NCBI RefSeq assembly: GCF_016924665.1
Contig: NZ_JAFFJT010000028.1
Location: 1 to 49,716 of the forward strand
DNA length: 49,716 nt
Source: Nocardioides sp. SYSU D00038
GTDB lineage: Bacteria > Actinomycetota > Actinomycetes > Propionibacteriales > Nocardioidaceae
Direction: 5' to 3'
The position numbers were made by a program, and so were the translations under genes. Every line of letters begins with the position of its first letter. The first letter of the stretch is position 1. Shown in pieces: positions 33,101 through 40,613 of this stretch. The notes under the pieces are model-generated. The model searched no databases and was not told where the DNA came from. It saw nothing but the letters and a program-made list of their open reading frames with translations.

Positions 33101-34988
33101 CGTAGACGTGCGAGCGCCGCTCGAGCCCCTCGAGCTCGTAGGGGCGCTCGTCGACCACCTCCACGCCCATCGAGGAGAGCATCGGCAGCACCTGTGACAG
33201 CGAGAGCGGGTCGCCGATGCGGAACACCTTGAGCCTGGCCTCACCGCGACCGGCGTCGAGCCGCTCGTACAGCGAGAGGTCGATGCCCTCGTCACCCGGG
33301 ACCGCCTCCAGCCGGCCGAGGTCGGAGGCCGCGGTCCGGGGCGAGAAGTCCTCCTTGTAGGCCTCGGGGAACGAGTCGACGTAGCGACGACCCAACGTCG
33401 AGCCGACCTCCTCGCCGTACTCGGCGATGACCGCGTCGGTGAAGTCGTCGCTCCACGACCGCGACGCCTCGGCGAGCCGGCGCTCGAGGTCGGCGGTGTC
33501 GACGGTGCGCAGCACCCCGGTGTCGACCTGGCTGTCCTTGGCGAGGTGGACGACGAAGTGGACGCGCGCGGTGGTGGACTCGCTGATCCGCACCGTGAAC
33601 TCGACCGACTCGCCGCCGAGCCGGTCCTGCAGGATGCGGGCGAACCGCTCGCGCACCGCGGTGTTGTAGCGGTCGCGCGGGAGGTAGACGAGCACGGAGA
33701 CGTAGCGGCCGTAGGTGTCGCGGCGCAGGAACATCCGCACCGAGCGTCGCTCGCTGGCCTGCATCGCCCCGACCGCGATCCGGGCCAGGTCGTCGACGGG
33801 CGTGTGGAACAGCTCGTCGCGCGGGTAGGTCTCGAGCGTGTCGACCAGCGCCTTGCCCGCGTGGCTCTGCGGGTCGAAGCCGCTGCTGGTCAGCACCGCC
33901 TGCATCTTCTCGCGCAGCAACGGGATCCGGGCCAGCGACTCGGTGTAGGCCGCGCTGGAGAAGAGACCGAGGAACCGGCGCTCGCCGGACACCTCGCCGC
34001 TGGCGTCGAAGGTCTTAACGCCGACGTAGTCGAGGTACGCCGGGCGGTGCACCGTGGCGCGGGAGTTGGCCTTCGCCAGCACCAGCAGGGTCTTCTCGCG
34101 GGCCTTGGCCTTCACCGGCTCGGGCAGCCGCCCGAACGACTCCGAGCGCTCCTGGTCGAAGCGGAGGATGCCGAGGCCGGTGCCGGGCACGGCCCGCAGC
34201 ACGTCGTCCTCCACGCCATCGATCAGGGCTCGCTCGAGCCGGTACTCGCGGTAACCCAGGAAGGTGAAGTGGCCGTCGGCCAGCCACTGGAGCAGCTCGG
34301 AGGACTGGCGCACCTCCTCCTCGGCCAGCGGCGGCGGGTCGGCGCGCAGCCCGGCGACCACCGCCTCGATCTGGGCCTGCATCTTCGACCAGTCCTCGAC
34401 CGCCTCGCGGACGTCCTGGAGCACCCGCTGGATGTCGGCGACGATCGCCGCCGGGTCGTCGCCCTCACGCACCCGGCTGATCTCGACGTGCATCCACGAC
34501 TCGCGCACGGCTCCGTCGGCCGGCGTCCGCGTCGCGTCGTTGACCGGCGCCAACGACTGCAGCTCGCCGGTGATGTCGCGCACCGCGTCGAAGAGCGGGT
34601 GGACGACGAGGTGGACCTCGCGCAGCTGCCGCGAGAGCTCCATGGTCAGCGAGTCGACGAGGAACGGCATGTCGTCGACGACGACCTCCACCACGGAGTG
34701 CCCGCTCGCGGACCAGCCGTGCTCGGCGGGGGTTGGCGTGAGCACCCGCACCTGGGCGGTCCCCTGCGGCCGGACGGAGGCCAGCCGGTGGTGGGAGGCG
34801 AGGGCACCGTAGACGTCGGCGTGGGAGCGCTCCGCGAGGTCCTCGGGGTCGACGTAGCGGTAGTAGCCCGTCAGTAGGTCGGCCACCTGGTCGTGGGGCG
34901 GTCCGCCGGTGCCCTTCCCGGCTCTCGCCAGCTCGGTTGCCCTGGCCAGGAGGTCGGCCTTGTCCGGAACGTGCGTCGTCGTTGACAC
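30108..34988 (-). CDS. gdh: NAD-specific glutamate dehydrogenase, large (180-kDa) type
   Basis: A 1,626-residue NAD-glutamate dehydrogenase that deaminates glutamate to 2-oxoglutarate and ammonium in the cytosol. The N-terminal half (about 1 to 680) carries ACT-like regulatory domains. The catalytic core has GGLRWSDRRDDFRTEVLG, the Lys segment KNTVIVPVGAKGAFYCKQL, and nucleotide-binding sequence around YVKSEEESHGAAGDKANDA. A long helical C-terminal domain follows. The GTG at 34,988 (VSTTTHVPDKADLL) is preferred over an upstream TTG at 35,024, which has no ribosome binding site. The length matches the family. Confidence 0.93.
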   Translation of the reverse strand: MSTTTHVPDKADLLARATELARAGKGTGGPPHDQVADLLTGYYRYVDPEDLAERSHADVYGALASHHRLASVRPQGTAQVRVLTPTPAEHGWSASGHSVVEVVVDDMPFLVDSLTMELSRQLREVHLVVHPLFDAVRDITGELQSLAPVNDATRTPADGAVRESWMHVEISRVREGDDPAAIVADIQRVLQDVREAVEDWSKMQAQIEAVVAGLRADPPPLAEEEVRQSSELLQWLADGHFTFLGYREYRLERALIDGVEDDVLRAVPGTGLGILRFDQERSESFGRLPEPVKAKAREKTLLVLAKANSRATVHRPAYLDYVGVKTFDASGEVSGERRFLGLFSSAAYTESLARIPLLREKMQAVLTSSGFDPQSHAGKALVDTLETYPRDELFHTPVDDLARIAVGAMQASERRSVRMFLRRDTYGRYVSVLVYLPRDRYNTAVRERFARILQDRLGGESVEFTVRISESTTARVHFVVHLAKDSQVDTGVLRTVDTADLERRLAEASRSWSDDFTDAVIAEYGEEVGSTLGRRYVDSFPEAYKEDFSPRTAASDLGRLEAVPGDEGIDLSLYERLDAGRGEARLKVFRIGDPLSLSQVLPMLSSMGVEVVDERPYELEGLERRSHVYEFGLRSGRSMPEGVRDLFQDALRAAWDGLSETDGFNALVLGVGLTWRQVSVLRAYAKYMRQGNSPFAQDSIEEALRSNADITRLLVELFEARFDPDRHSEERERAIEEKVERALDDVASLDHDRILRSYLTHVRATLRTNYFQPGRDGAVRPYLSFKLDPSAIPDLPQPRPRYEIFVCSPRVEGSHLRFGAVARGGLRWSDRRDDFRTEVLGLVKAQMVKNTVIVPVGAKGAFYCKQLPDPGDREAWLAEGVASYRTFISGLLDLTDNLVDGETVPPTRVVRHDGDDSYLVVAADKGTATFSDIANGVAHDYGFWLGDAFASGGSVGYDHKAMGITARGAWVSVERHFRERGIDCQAEDFTAVGIGDMSGDVFGNGMLRSEHTRLVAAFDHRDIFLDPAPDPAASYAERRRLFELPQSSWRDYDTSLISEGGGVFSRSLKKITLTHQVREVLGIDPATTTMTPAELMRAILQAPVDLLWNGGIGTYVKSEEESHGAAGDKANDAIRVDGHQVRAHCVGEGGNLGLTQAGRIEYALRGGPEGGGGAINTDFIDNSAGVDTSDHEVNIKILLDKVVRAGDLTEKQRNALLAEMTDEVAQLVLRDNYEQNLALANAAAHAPSLLHVHEEFMRRLERGGVLNREVEGLPSSRTVRQRLDRGEGLTAPELSVLLAWTKIVLAEELLAGDLPDDPYLADDLVGYFPTPMRERFRDQIEEHPLRRQIIVTQVVNDLVNGAGMTFWPRLADETGASAAELTRANFVAREIFGSLELREELARLDNVLDASVQTGMRIEMRTLVERASRWLVTTRRPPLDSRATVEAFSEPVRSTMLRLPELMSGRELAAFEQRRDRLVERGVAEDLATRVAVLPPSYMLLGIVDVAHADGLEPAAVARVHFALGERLGLPMLLQKIVQLPREDKWQTMARAALRDDLHAVHAQLTAQVLRGTSPEESAAARIAAWEDSDLVVVGRAAETLQQICADDQTDLARLSVGLRVVRGLL

Positions 34989-35128
34989 GCTCCCGACCCT
35001 AGGCCCCGGGCTGGGCGGCTCCAAGCCGCGGGAGGGGTTACCGGCCAGTGTTCACCGGGCCGTGCTCCGGGGGCTCCTCGGCGACCCCGTCGTCGTCTCG
35101 CCGCGGTGGCCGGGGCGGCCCGGACCTC

Positions 35129-35168
35129 TCGGCCAGAACCTCGACTTCTCGGCCGGAGTTCTGGCCGA
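35129..35168. repeat. Inverted repeat upstream of the glutamate dehydrogenase gene
   Basis: TCGGCCAGAAC at 35,129-35,139 pairs with GTTCTGGCCGA at 35,158-35,168 around an 18-base loop. It lies in the 223-base gap between the dioxygenase stop and the dehydrogenase start, both on the minus strand. It could be a leader hairpin or operator for the dehydrogenase gene. Confidence 0.6.
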
Positions 35169-35176
35169 CAAGTGGG

Positions 35177-35202
35177 GGTTTCCCCGGTGCACCGGGGAAA
35201 CC
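35177..35202. terminator. 26-bp perfect palindrome downstream of tryptophan dioxygenase
   Basis: A perfect 26-bp palindrome centred at 35,189/35,190 with core CCCCGGTGCACCGGGG and AAACC/GGTTT ends. It begins 10 bases beyond the stop of the minus-strand dioxygenase gene, the usual place for a GC-rich actinobacterial terminator. It has no U-tract, so a protein-binding site is an alternative. Confidence 0.6.
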
Positions 35203-35211
35203 GCGCCCCGG

Positions 35212-36021
35212 TCAGAGTCCGCTGCGCAACCGCCAGAGCAGCGGGTAGTACTGCAGCGGCAGCCGGGAGCGGAGGTAGCCGGCGCCGCTGGAGCCGCCGG
35301 TTCCGGACTTGCTGCCGATCATCCGCTCGACCATCACCACGTGCCGCGCCCGCCAGCCGGCGGCCAGCTCGTCGTGCTGGAGCAGCGCCTCCGACAGCGC
35401 CCAGAGCTCGGCGTGCCGCGACCGGTCGTGGGCGGCGCGTCGCAGCGACCCGAGCAGCTCCTCGTCGGTGTCGGCCGGCAGGCCCCGCGCACGGACCACG
35501 CCGACGAACGCGTCCCACAGGCTCGGCTCGGCCAGCCGGCGCGCGAGCCGCTCCCGCTCGTCGTCGGTCAGGCCGCGGAAGCGCTCGACGTAGCCGGGGT
35601 CCTTGGCGCCGGAGAGGAACTCCAGCTCGCGGAACTGCACCGACTGGAAGCCGCTGGCCGGCGCGAGTCGCTGGCGGAACTGCAGGAAGTCCTGCGGCGT
35701 CATCGTCTCCAGCACGTCGACCTGCTGCACCAGCAGCCGCTCGACCACGTGCACCCGCTGGAGGAGGTGCTGGGCCCACCACAGCCGCCCGTCCGTCATC
35801 GCCTCGCGGACGGCGGTCAGCTCGTGGAGCAGCTGCTTGAACCAGAGCTCGTAGACCTGGTGGATGGTGATGAACAGCAGCTCGTCGTGGGCAGGCGGGT
35901 CGGACTCGAGGTGCTGGCTGTCGAGCAGCTGCGGCAGCCGCAGGTAGCTGCCGTAGGTCAGCTGCGCCCCCTGCTCGCCGAAGCCGACGAAGCCCTCCTC
36001 GCTCGCCCCGGGGTCACCCAT
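35212..36021 (-). CDS. kynA: Tryptophan 2,3-dioxygenase
   Basis: A 269-residue haem dioxygenase that opens the indole ring of L-tryptophan to N-formylkynurenine. Diagnostic segments are LTYGSYLRLPQLLDSQ, HDELLFITIHQVYELWFKQL, FQSVQFRELEFLSG and the haem-His/substrate loop RHVVMVERMIGSKSGTGGSS. The ATG at 36,021 gives the standard length. No kynureninase or kynurenine formamidase is adjacent, so the rest of the kynurenine route must be elsewhere. A strong palindrome follows its stop. Confidence 0.95.
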   Translation of the reverse strand: MGDPGASEEGFVGFGEQGAQLTYGSYLRLPQLLDSQHLESDPPAHDELLFITIHQVYELWFKQLLHELTAVREAMTDGRLWWAQHLLQRVHVVERLLVQQVDVLETMTPQDFLQFRQRLAPASGFQSVQFRELEFLSGAKDPGYVERFRGLTDDERERLARRLAEPSLWDAFVGVVRARGLPADTDEELLGSLRRAAHDRSRHAELWALSEALLQHDELAAGWRARHVVMVERMIGSKSGTGGSSGAGYLRSRLPLQYYPLLWRLRSGL

Positions 36022-36157
36022 GCCCGCCAACCTAGCCCGGCCGGTGAGCCGGCGGGCCGTCGACCGCGAGGCTCCCGTCGGGGCAGGCACCTCCTCTGGC
36101 ACGATCACCCTGCAGCCGGCCCGGGGTCGGCATCGCCCACCTGAGAGGGAGAGACCG

Positions 36158-36640
36158 ATGGCGAAGACGATCACCCACGACCTCGTCTACGACGCGCCGC
36201 TGGAGCGGGTCGCGGCGATGCTCGCCGACCCGGCGTTCCGCGAGGAGGTCTGCGACTTCCAGGGCGTGCTGCGGCGCACGGTCACGATCACCGACGAGGC
36301 CGACGGCCGCCACGTCACCATCGACCAGGTGCAGCCGGCGGCCGGGATCCCGTCGTTCGCGGCCAGGTTCGTCGGCGACGAGATCAACATCGTGCAGAAG
36401 GAGATCTGGCACTCCGACGCCGACGCCGACATCTTCGTGGAGATCCCCGGCAAGCCCGGCGACATGAAGGGCGGCGCCCGGCTGGTCGAGAACGGCGGCA
36501 CCACCACCGAGACCGTGACCCTGACGGTCAAGGTCGGGATCCCGCTGGTGGGCGGGAAGATCGAGGGGCTGATCGCCGAGATGCTGGTCAAGGCCCTGCG
36601 CGCCGAGAACAAGGTCGGCGTCTCCTGGCTGCTGCGCTGA
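36158..36640 (+). CDS. DUF2505 domain protein
   Basis: A 160-residue protein of the DUF2505 family, conserved in actinobacteria. It begins MAKTITHDLVYDAPLERVAAML and has the START/SRPBCC-like alternation of strands with a C-terminal helix (GGKIEGLIAEMLVKALRAE). Such folds often bind small hydrophobic ligands, but no function is established here. GAGAGGGAGA immediately upstream is a good ribosome binding site. It diverges from the dioxygenase gene. Confidence 0.85.
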   Translation: MAKTITHDLVYDAPLERVAAMLADPAFREEVCDFQGVLRRTVTITDEADGRHVTIDQVQPAAGIPSFAARFVGDEINIVQKEIWHSDADADIFVEIPGKPGDMKGGARLVENGGTTTETVTLTVKVGIPLVGGKIEGLIAEMLVKALRAENKVGVSWLLR

Positions 36641-36656
36641 GGTCGGCCGCCCCGCG

Positions 36657-36869
36657 TCAGCCGCGCGGCTCGCGCTCCTCGGCCACCACCCGGTCGCGCC
36701 GCTCCTCGGCGCGGTCCTGCCGGCGGCGCCAGGCGACCACCAGCCCCAGCACCACGAACGGACCGAACGCCAGCAGCAGCGTGAGCGCGCGCTCGTAGGC
36801 GTGCATCGGACCCAGGTGCCACGCGACCGCGTGGACCAGGAGCAGGGACGAGGGCTCCACGACGTCCAC
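36657..36869 (-). CDS. Small membrane protein (70 aa)
   Basis: A 70-residue protein with one hydrophobic helix (ALTLLLAFGPFVVLGLVVAW) followed by a highly charged cytosolic tail (RRRQDRAEERRDRVVAEE). The N-terminal part LVHAVAWHLGPMHAYERA could be a second, weaker membrane segment; an in-frame ATG at 36,806 is an alternative start. Similar small proteins are common in actinobacteria. Function is unknown. It lies downstream of the DUF6912-like gene on the same strand. Confidence 0.65.
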   Translation of the reverse strand: MDVVEPSSLLLVHAVAWHLGPMHAYERALTLLLAFGPFVVLGLVVAWRRRQDRAEERRDRVVAEEREPRG

Positions 36870-36887
36870 GGTAGTCGCGGGCCCGGG

Positions 36888-37229
36888 TCACAGGAGGTGG
36901 GGGACCTCCTGGGTGGCGTACCACGCGAGGTCGTCGTCGGGGTCCGCGCCGGCGGGCCGGTCCTCGGGGTCCGCGTGCACGGCGACCACGTCGGCCAGGT
37001 CGACGGCGGCGTCCTCGTCGTCGACCTCGGCGACCACCACCGCCCGGCGGCCCGCGCCGCCGTCGAGCAGCGTGGCGGAGGCGGCGGCGGCGGCCATCAG
37101 CGCGGCGTACTCGCCGTCCTCGCTGTCGTCGGGGGCGACGAAGCGCTCGGCGCTCGCGGGCAGGCCGCGCGCCTCGAGCAGCTCGGCGAGCCCGGCGACC
37201 GTGGTCGGCAGGTAGATCCGCGCGGTCAC
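36888..37229 (-). CDS. DUF6912-like conserved actinobacterial protein
   Basis: A 113-residue acidic protein beginning VTARIYLPTTVAGLAELLEA and containing EDGEYAALMAAAAASATLL and VVVAEVDDEDAAVDL. I believe it belongs to DUF6912, a small family of unknown function restricted to actinobacteria, though I recall this pattern and cannot verify it. The GTG start overlaps the WS/DGAT stop (GTGA), so the two are translationally coupled. Confidence 0.7.
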   Translation of the reverse strand: MTARIYLPTTVAGLAELLEARGLPASAERFVAPDDSEDGEYAALMAAAAASATLLDGGAGRRAVVVAEVDDEDAAVDLADVVAVHADPEDRPAGADPDDDLAWYATQEVPHLL

Positions 37230-38689
37230 GAGCGGCTGGGCTTCCGGGCGGGGCCGGCCGGCTTCTTCCGCCCGCGCGGCACCTTGGGGCGGGCGCCCGT
37301 GGCCGTGTCGAGCAGCTCCACCAGCGCCTCGTCGATGCACTGGCCCAGCACGTCGGCGTCGGGCACCAGGTCGCGGTCGGCGGTGATGCCGTACATCACC
37401 CAGCCGTCGTACGACGTCACCCCGATCGCCAGGGCCTGCCCGGGGAGCAGCGGCGGGACGGGGTAGGTGCCGACCATCCGCGCGCCCGCGGCGAAGAGAG
37501 GGGTCTGCGGCCCGGGCACGTTGGTGATCGGGATGGAGAAGCCGCGGCGCAGCTCGGCCGCCGCCACCCGCGACCCGATCGCGTGGAAGGTCGCCGGCGC
37601 GAAGCCGGCGAGTGAGGCGAGCCGGCTGGCGGCGACGCCGCGGCCGCCCTCCTTGTGGGCGAGGAACGAGTACGACACCTGGTGCAGGCGCACGACCGGG
37701 CTGGCCTCGCCGATCGGCAGGTCCACGAAGTGAGGGGCGATCTGGGTGCCGAGCGAGGTCGCCTCGAGCTCGGGGTCGATCACCGAGACCGGCACCACGG
37801 CACGCACGGTGCGCAGCCCGGCCAGCGACTCCGAGCGGGTCATCAGCCAGGCGCGCAGCCCGCCGGCGACCGTGGCGAGGATGGCGTCGTTGATGCTGCC
37901 GCCGTGGGCCTGCTGGATCGTCTTGTAGGACTCGAACGGCGTGCGCACCGCGACCACCCGGCGGTGCTGGGAGAGCTCGCCCGAGATCGGGGTGCCGCGC
38001 TCGGGGCGGCGCCCGGCCAGGCCGCTGACGACCCGGCGGCTGCCGCGGGCCATCCCCTCGGCGGTGCGCAGCAGGCTGCTGGTGGCGCTGGTGAGGGTGC
38101 CGAACGCCGTCTCGGGGTCGGTCAGGTTGTCGCGCACCGCCCCGCCGACCAGCCCGAGCGCCGAGGGCCGCCCGCGCGGCCGCCAGGTGTCGTCGTCGGG
38201 GTCGAGTCGCGGCTCGGGCGAGGAGTCCAGGAGCACCTGGCCGAGGTCGACGGTCTCGACGCCGTCGACCAGCGCCTGGTGGGTCTTGTGCAGCAGCGCC
38301 ACCCGGCCCTCGGCGAGCCCCTCGACGACGTACATCTCCCACAGCGGGCGGTGCCGGTCGAGCGGGCGGTTCACGATCCGGGAGACGAGCTCGCGCAGCT
38401 GGTCGAGCGTGCCCGGGCGCGGCAGCGCGGAGCGACGCACGTGGTAGGCGAGGTCGAAGTGGGGGTCGTCGACCCAGACCGGGTTGGCCAGTCCGCCGGG
38501 CACCCACTGCACCCGCTGGCGGTAGCGCGGGACGAAGGACAGCCGGTCCTCGACCAGCGCCAGCAGCCGGTCGAAGGCGAAGCCGGACTCGCCCGGCTCG
38601 AAGATCTCGACCGTCGCGTTGTGCCGGGGCGTCGATGGGGTCTCCTCGGCCAGGAAGGCCAGGTCCCGCGGCCGCAGCCGCTCGCTCAT
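37226..38689 (-). CDS. Wax ester synthase/diacylglycerol acyltransferase family protein with altered motif
   Basis: A 487-residue WS/DGAT protein, the bacterial enzyme class making triacylglycerol or wax esters at the membrane. Family marks are FVPRYRQRV, NRPLDRHRPLWEMYVVEGL, SINDAILATVAGGLRAWL and the C-terminal ITNVPGPQTPLF and DGWVMYGITADRD. The catalytic HHxxxDG motif reads HQALVDG (His137, Gln138), so the second His is missing. The ATG at 38,689 has GAAGGG 8 bases upstream; a second ATG lies 6 bases earlier. The tail is basic (RGRKKPAGPARKPSRS). Confidence 0.9.
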   Translation of the reverse strand: MSERLRPRDLAFLAEETPSTPRHNATVEIFEPGESGFAFDRLLALVEDRLSFVPRYRQRVQWVPGGLANPVWVDDPHFDLAYHVRRSALPRPGTLDQLRELVSRIVNRPLDRHRPLWEMYVVEGLAEGRVALLHKTHQALVDGVETVDLGQVLLDSSPEPRLDPDDDTWRPRGRPSALGLVGGAVRDNLTDPETAFGTLTSATSSLLRTAEGMARGSRRVVSGLAGRRPERGTPISGELSQHRRVVAVRTPFESYKTIQQAHGGSINDAILATVAGGLRAWLMTRSESLAGLRTVRAVVPVSVIDPELEATSLGTQIAPHFVDLPIGEASPVVRLHQVSYSFLAHKEGGRGVAASRLASLAGFAPATFHAIGSRVAAAELRRGFSIPITNVPGPQTPLFAAGARMVGTYPVPPLLPGQALAIGVTSYDGWVMYGITADRDLVPDADVLGQCIDEALVELLDTATGARPKVPRGRKKPAGPARKPSRS

Positions 38690-38852
38690 CGGCATAGCCC
38701 TTCGTCCCCGGGGACGGCCCACTGCCACCCCGCTTTGTCGTCCGTGCGATTCTGGCAGAGGCGTGGACGCCTTCCGGGACCCACGTTCCACCGCGCCTGA
38801 GAGCACGTATCAACGTGCCGACATCGTTGCACGACTGACGAGGAGCAGCCTG

Positions 38853-39227
38853 ATGCGCCGAGTGCTGGTGACCCTGACGGTCGCGGTGCTGACCCTGGCC
38901 GCGGCCACCGCCTGCGGCGACGACGAGCCCGCCCCGCCGGCCGGCGGTGACGGCGGCACGGCGGAGACCAAGACCATCGAGATCACCTTCGACCAGGGCA
39001 CGGTGACCCCGAGCGGCGAGCGGGTCGAGGTGGCGGTCGGCCAGCCCATCGAGCTGGTCGTGACCGCCGACGTCGCCGGCGAGCTGCACGTCCACTCCAC
39101 ACCCGAGCAGGAGCTGGCCTACGGCGCCGGCACCTCCACGCTGCCGCTGACCATCGACCAGCCCGGCGTCGTGGAGGTCGAGTCGCACGACCTGGACCAG
39201 GTCGTCGTCCAGCTCGAAGTGTCCTGA
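38853..39227 (+). CDS. Lipoprotein with cupredoxin-like domain
   Basis: A 124-residue predicted lipoprotein. The signal peptide MRRVLVTLTVAVLTLAAATACG ends in a lipobox with Cys21. A Gly/Pro linker follows, then a beta-rich domain (TIEITFDQGTVTPSGERVEVAVGQPIELVVTA) resembling cupredoxins, with candidate metal ligands in GELHVHSTPEQE and VESHDLDQ but no Cys ligand. AGGAG lies 8 bases before the ATG. Only 3 bases separate it from the membrane protein gene downstream, so they form an operon and likely work together, perhaps in copper handling. Confidence 0.75.
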   Translation: MRRVLVTLTVAVLTLAAATACGDDEPAPPAGGDGGTAETKTIEITFDQGTVTPSGERVEVAVGQPIELVVTADVAGELHVHSTPEQELAYGAGTSTLPLTIDQPGVVEVESHDLDQVVVQLEVS

Positions 39228-39230
39228 CCC

Positions 39231-40613
39231 GTGCTCGGCCAGTGGGTCTCGGCTCACGGACTCGGTGGTGCCAAGGACCTCCCGATCCCGACCGAGCTCG
39301 CTATCGCGGGCGCGGTCGCGGCGCTGACGGTCTCGTTCACGGTCCTGGCGGTCGCCTGGCGGACCCCGCGCTACGACGCAGCCACGAGTGGCCGGCCCGC
39401 GCCGGCGTTCCTCGCCCGGCTGGTCGACGCCCCGGCGTTCCGCCTGGCGCTACGGGCGATCGGCCTGCTCGGCTTCGCCTACGTCGCGATGGTCGCGGTC
39501 CTCGGCGAGGACCTGCTCACCAACCCCGTCTTCGGGATGTTCTACGTGTGGTGGTGGGTCGGGCTGGTCCCGCTGTCGTTGCTCTTCGGCCCGGTGTGGC
39601 GCTCGATCAGCCCGGTGCGCAGCATCAACGAGCTCTTCGCCCGGGTCGCCGGCACCGACCCCGAGCGCGGGATGTTCGACTACCCCGCGCGGCTCGGCTA
39701 CTGGCCGGCGGCCGTGGGGCTGTTCGCCTTCGTGTGGATGGAGCTGGTCTACCCCTACTCCACCGAGCTCGGGCCGGTGCGGCTGTGGCTCGCGGCGTAC
39801 GTCGCGATCATGCTCATCGGCGGCGCGGTGTTCGGCAACACCTTCTACGAGAGGGCCGACCCGTTCGAGGTCTACTCCAGCCTGGTCGCCCGGCTGTCGC
39901 TGTGGGGCCGCCGCGACGGCGTGCTGCTCGTGCGCAGCCCGCTGGCCAACCTCGACTCCCTCCAGCCGGCCCCCGGCCTGGTCGCCGTGGTCGCGGTGCT
40001 GTTCGGCTCCACCGGCTTCGACTCCTTCAAGGAGTCGCCGCCCTGGGTGCGGTTCGTGCAGACCAACGGCTGGGTGACCTCCCACGACAACGGCCCCAAC
40101 CTCGCCAACAACGTGGCCCTGCTGGTGTTCTGCGTCGGCGTCGGGCTGGTGCTGGCCATCGGCACCATGCTCACCGGGGTCGAGGACGACGGGGACGGCG
40201 CCGGCCGCTCCGGGCCGTTGCGCTGGGTGCGCCGCCGGCTGCACCTGCCCGCCCAGTTCGCCCACTCGATCGTGCCGATCATCGTCGGCTACATCGTGGC
40301 CCACTACCTCACCTACCTGATCGAGGTCGGGCAGGCGACGCTGATCCAGGTCAGCGACCCGTTCAGCCGCGGCGACGACTGGTTCGGCACCGGCGACTGG
40401 TCGGTGAACTACTGGTTCAGCTACCACCCCACGCTGCTGGCCAACATCAAGGTCGGCGCGGTCGTGCTGGGGCACGTGGTCGCGGTGGTCGCGGCGCACG
40501 ACCGGGCGATCCGGCTGCTGCCGCGGCGCCACCAGCTCACCGGCCAGCTCTCGCTGCTGGTCGCGATGGTCGGCTTCACGATCGGCGGGCTCTACCTGCT
40601 GTTCGCCGCCTGA
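39231..40613 (+). CDS. Polytopic membrane protein (type often labelled fenitrothion hydrolase)
   Basis: A 460-residue membrane protein with about ten to eleven helices. Recognisable stretches are FGMFYVWWWVGLVPLSLLFGPVW, GNTFYERADPFEVYSSL and FAHSIVPIIVGYIVAHYLTYL, with several His residues near or within helices. Databases often name such proteins fenitrothion hydrolase, from one pesticide-degrading relative; that name should not be taken as function. The GTG start follows the lipoprotein stop. Its 3' end overlaps the convergent CpaE-like gene by 38 bases. Confidence 0.8.
   Translation: MLGQWVSAHGLGGAKDLPIPTELAIAGAVAALTVSFTVLAVAWRTPRYDAATSGRPAPAFLARLVDAPAFRLALRAIGLLGFAYVAMVAVLGEDLLTNPVFGMFYVWWWVGLVPLSLLFGPVWRSISPVRSINELFARVAGTDPERGMFDYPARLGYWPAAVGLFAFVWMELVYPYSTELGPVRLWLAAYVAIMLIGGAVFGNTFYERADPFEVYSSLVARLSLWGRRDGVLLVRSPLANLDSLQPAPGLVAVVAVLFGSTGFDSFKESPPWVRFVQTNGWVTSHDNGPNLANNVALLVFCVGVGLVLAIGTMLTGVEDDGDGAGRSGPLRWVRRRLHLPAQFAHSIVPIIVGYIVAHYLTYLIEVGQATLIQVSDPFSRGDDWFGTGDWSVNYWFSYHPTLLANIKVGAVVLGHVVAVVAAHDRAIRLLPRRHQLTGQLSLLVAMVGFTIGGLYLLFAA

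Noticed and set aside
29925..33197. A 1,090-codon plus-strand open frame opposite the glutamate dehydrogenase
   Set aside because: It lies antisense to an unmistakable gene, is rich in Arg, His, Val and Leu from GC-driven codons, and has no domain. Other long frames of this kind (13,068-16,307, 18,918-21,353 and 9,975-12,071) were dismissed for the same reason.
39231..40613. True organophosphate hydrolase function
   Set aside because: The protein is a polytopic membrane protein without a hydrolase motif. The database label is a carry-over from a single relative.
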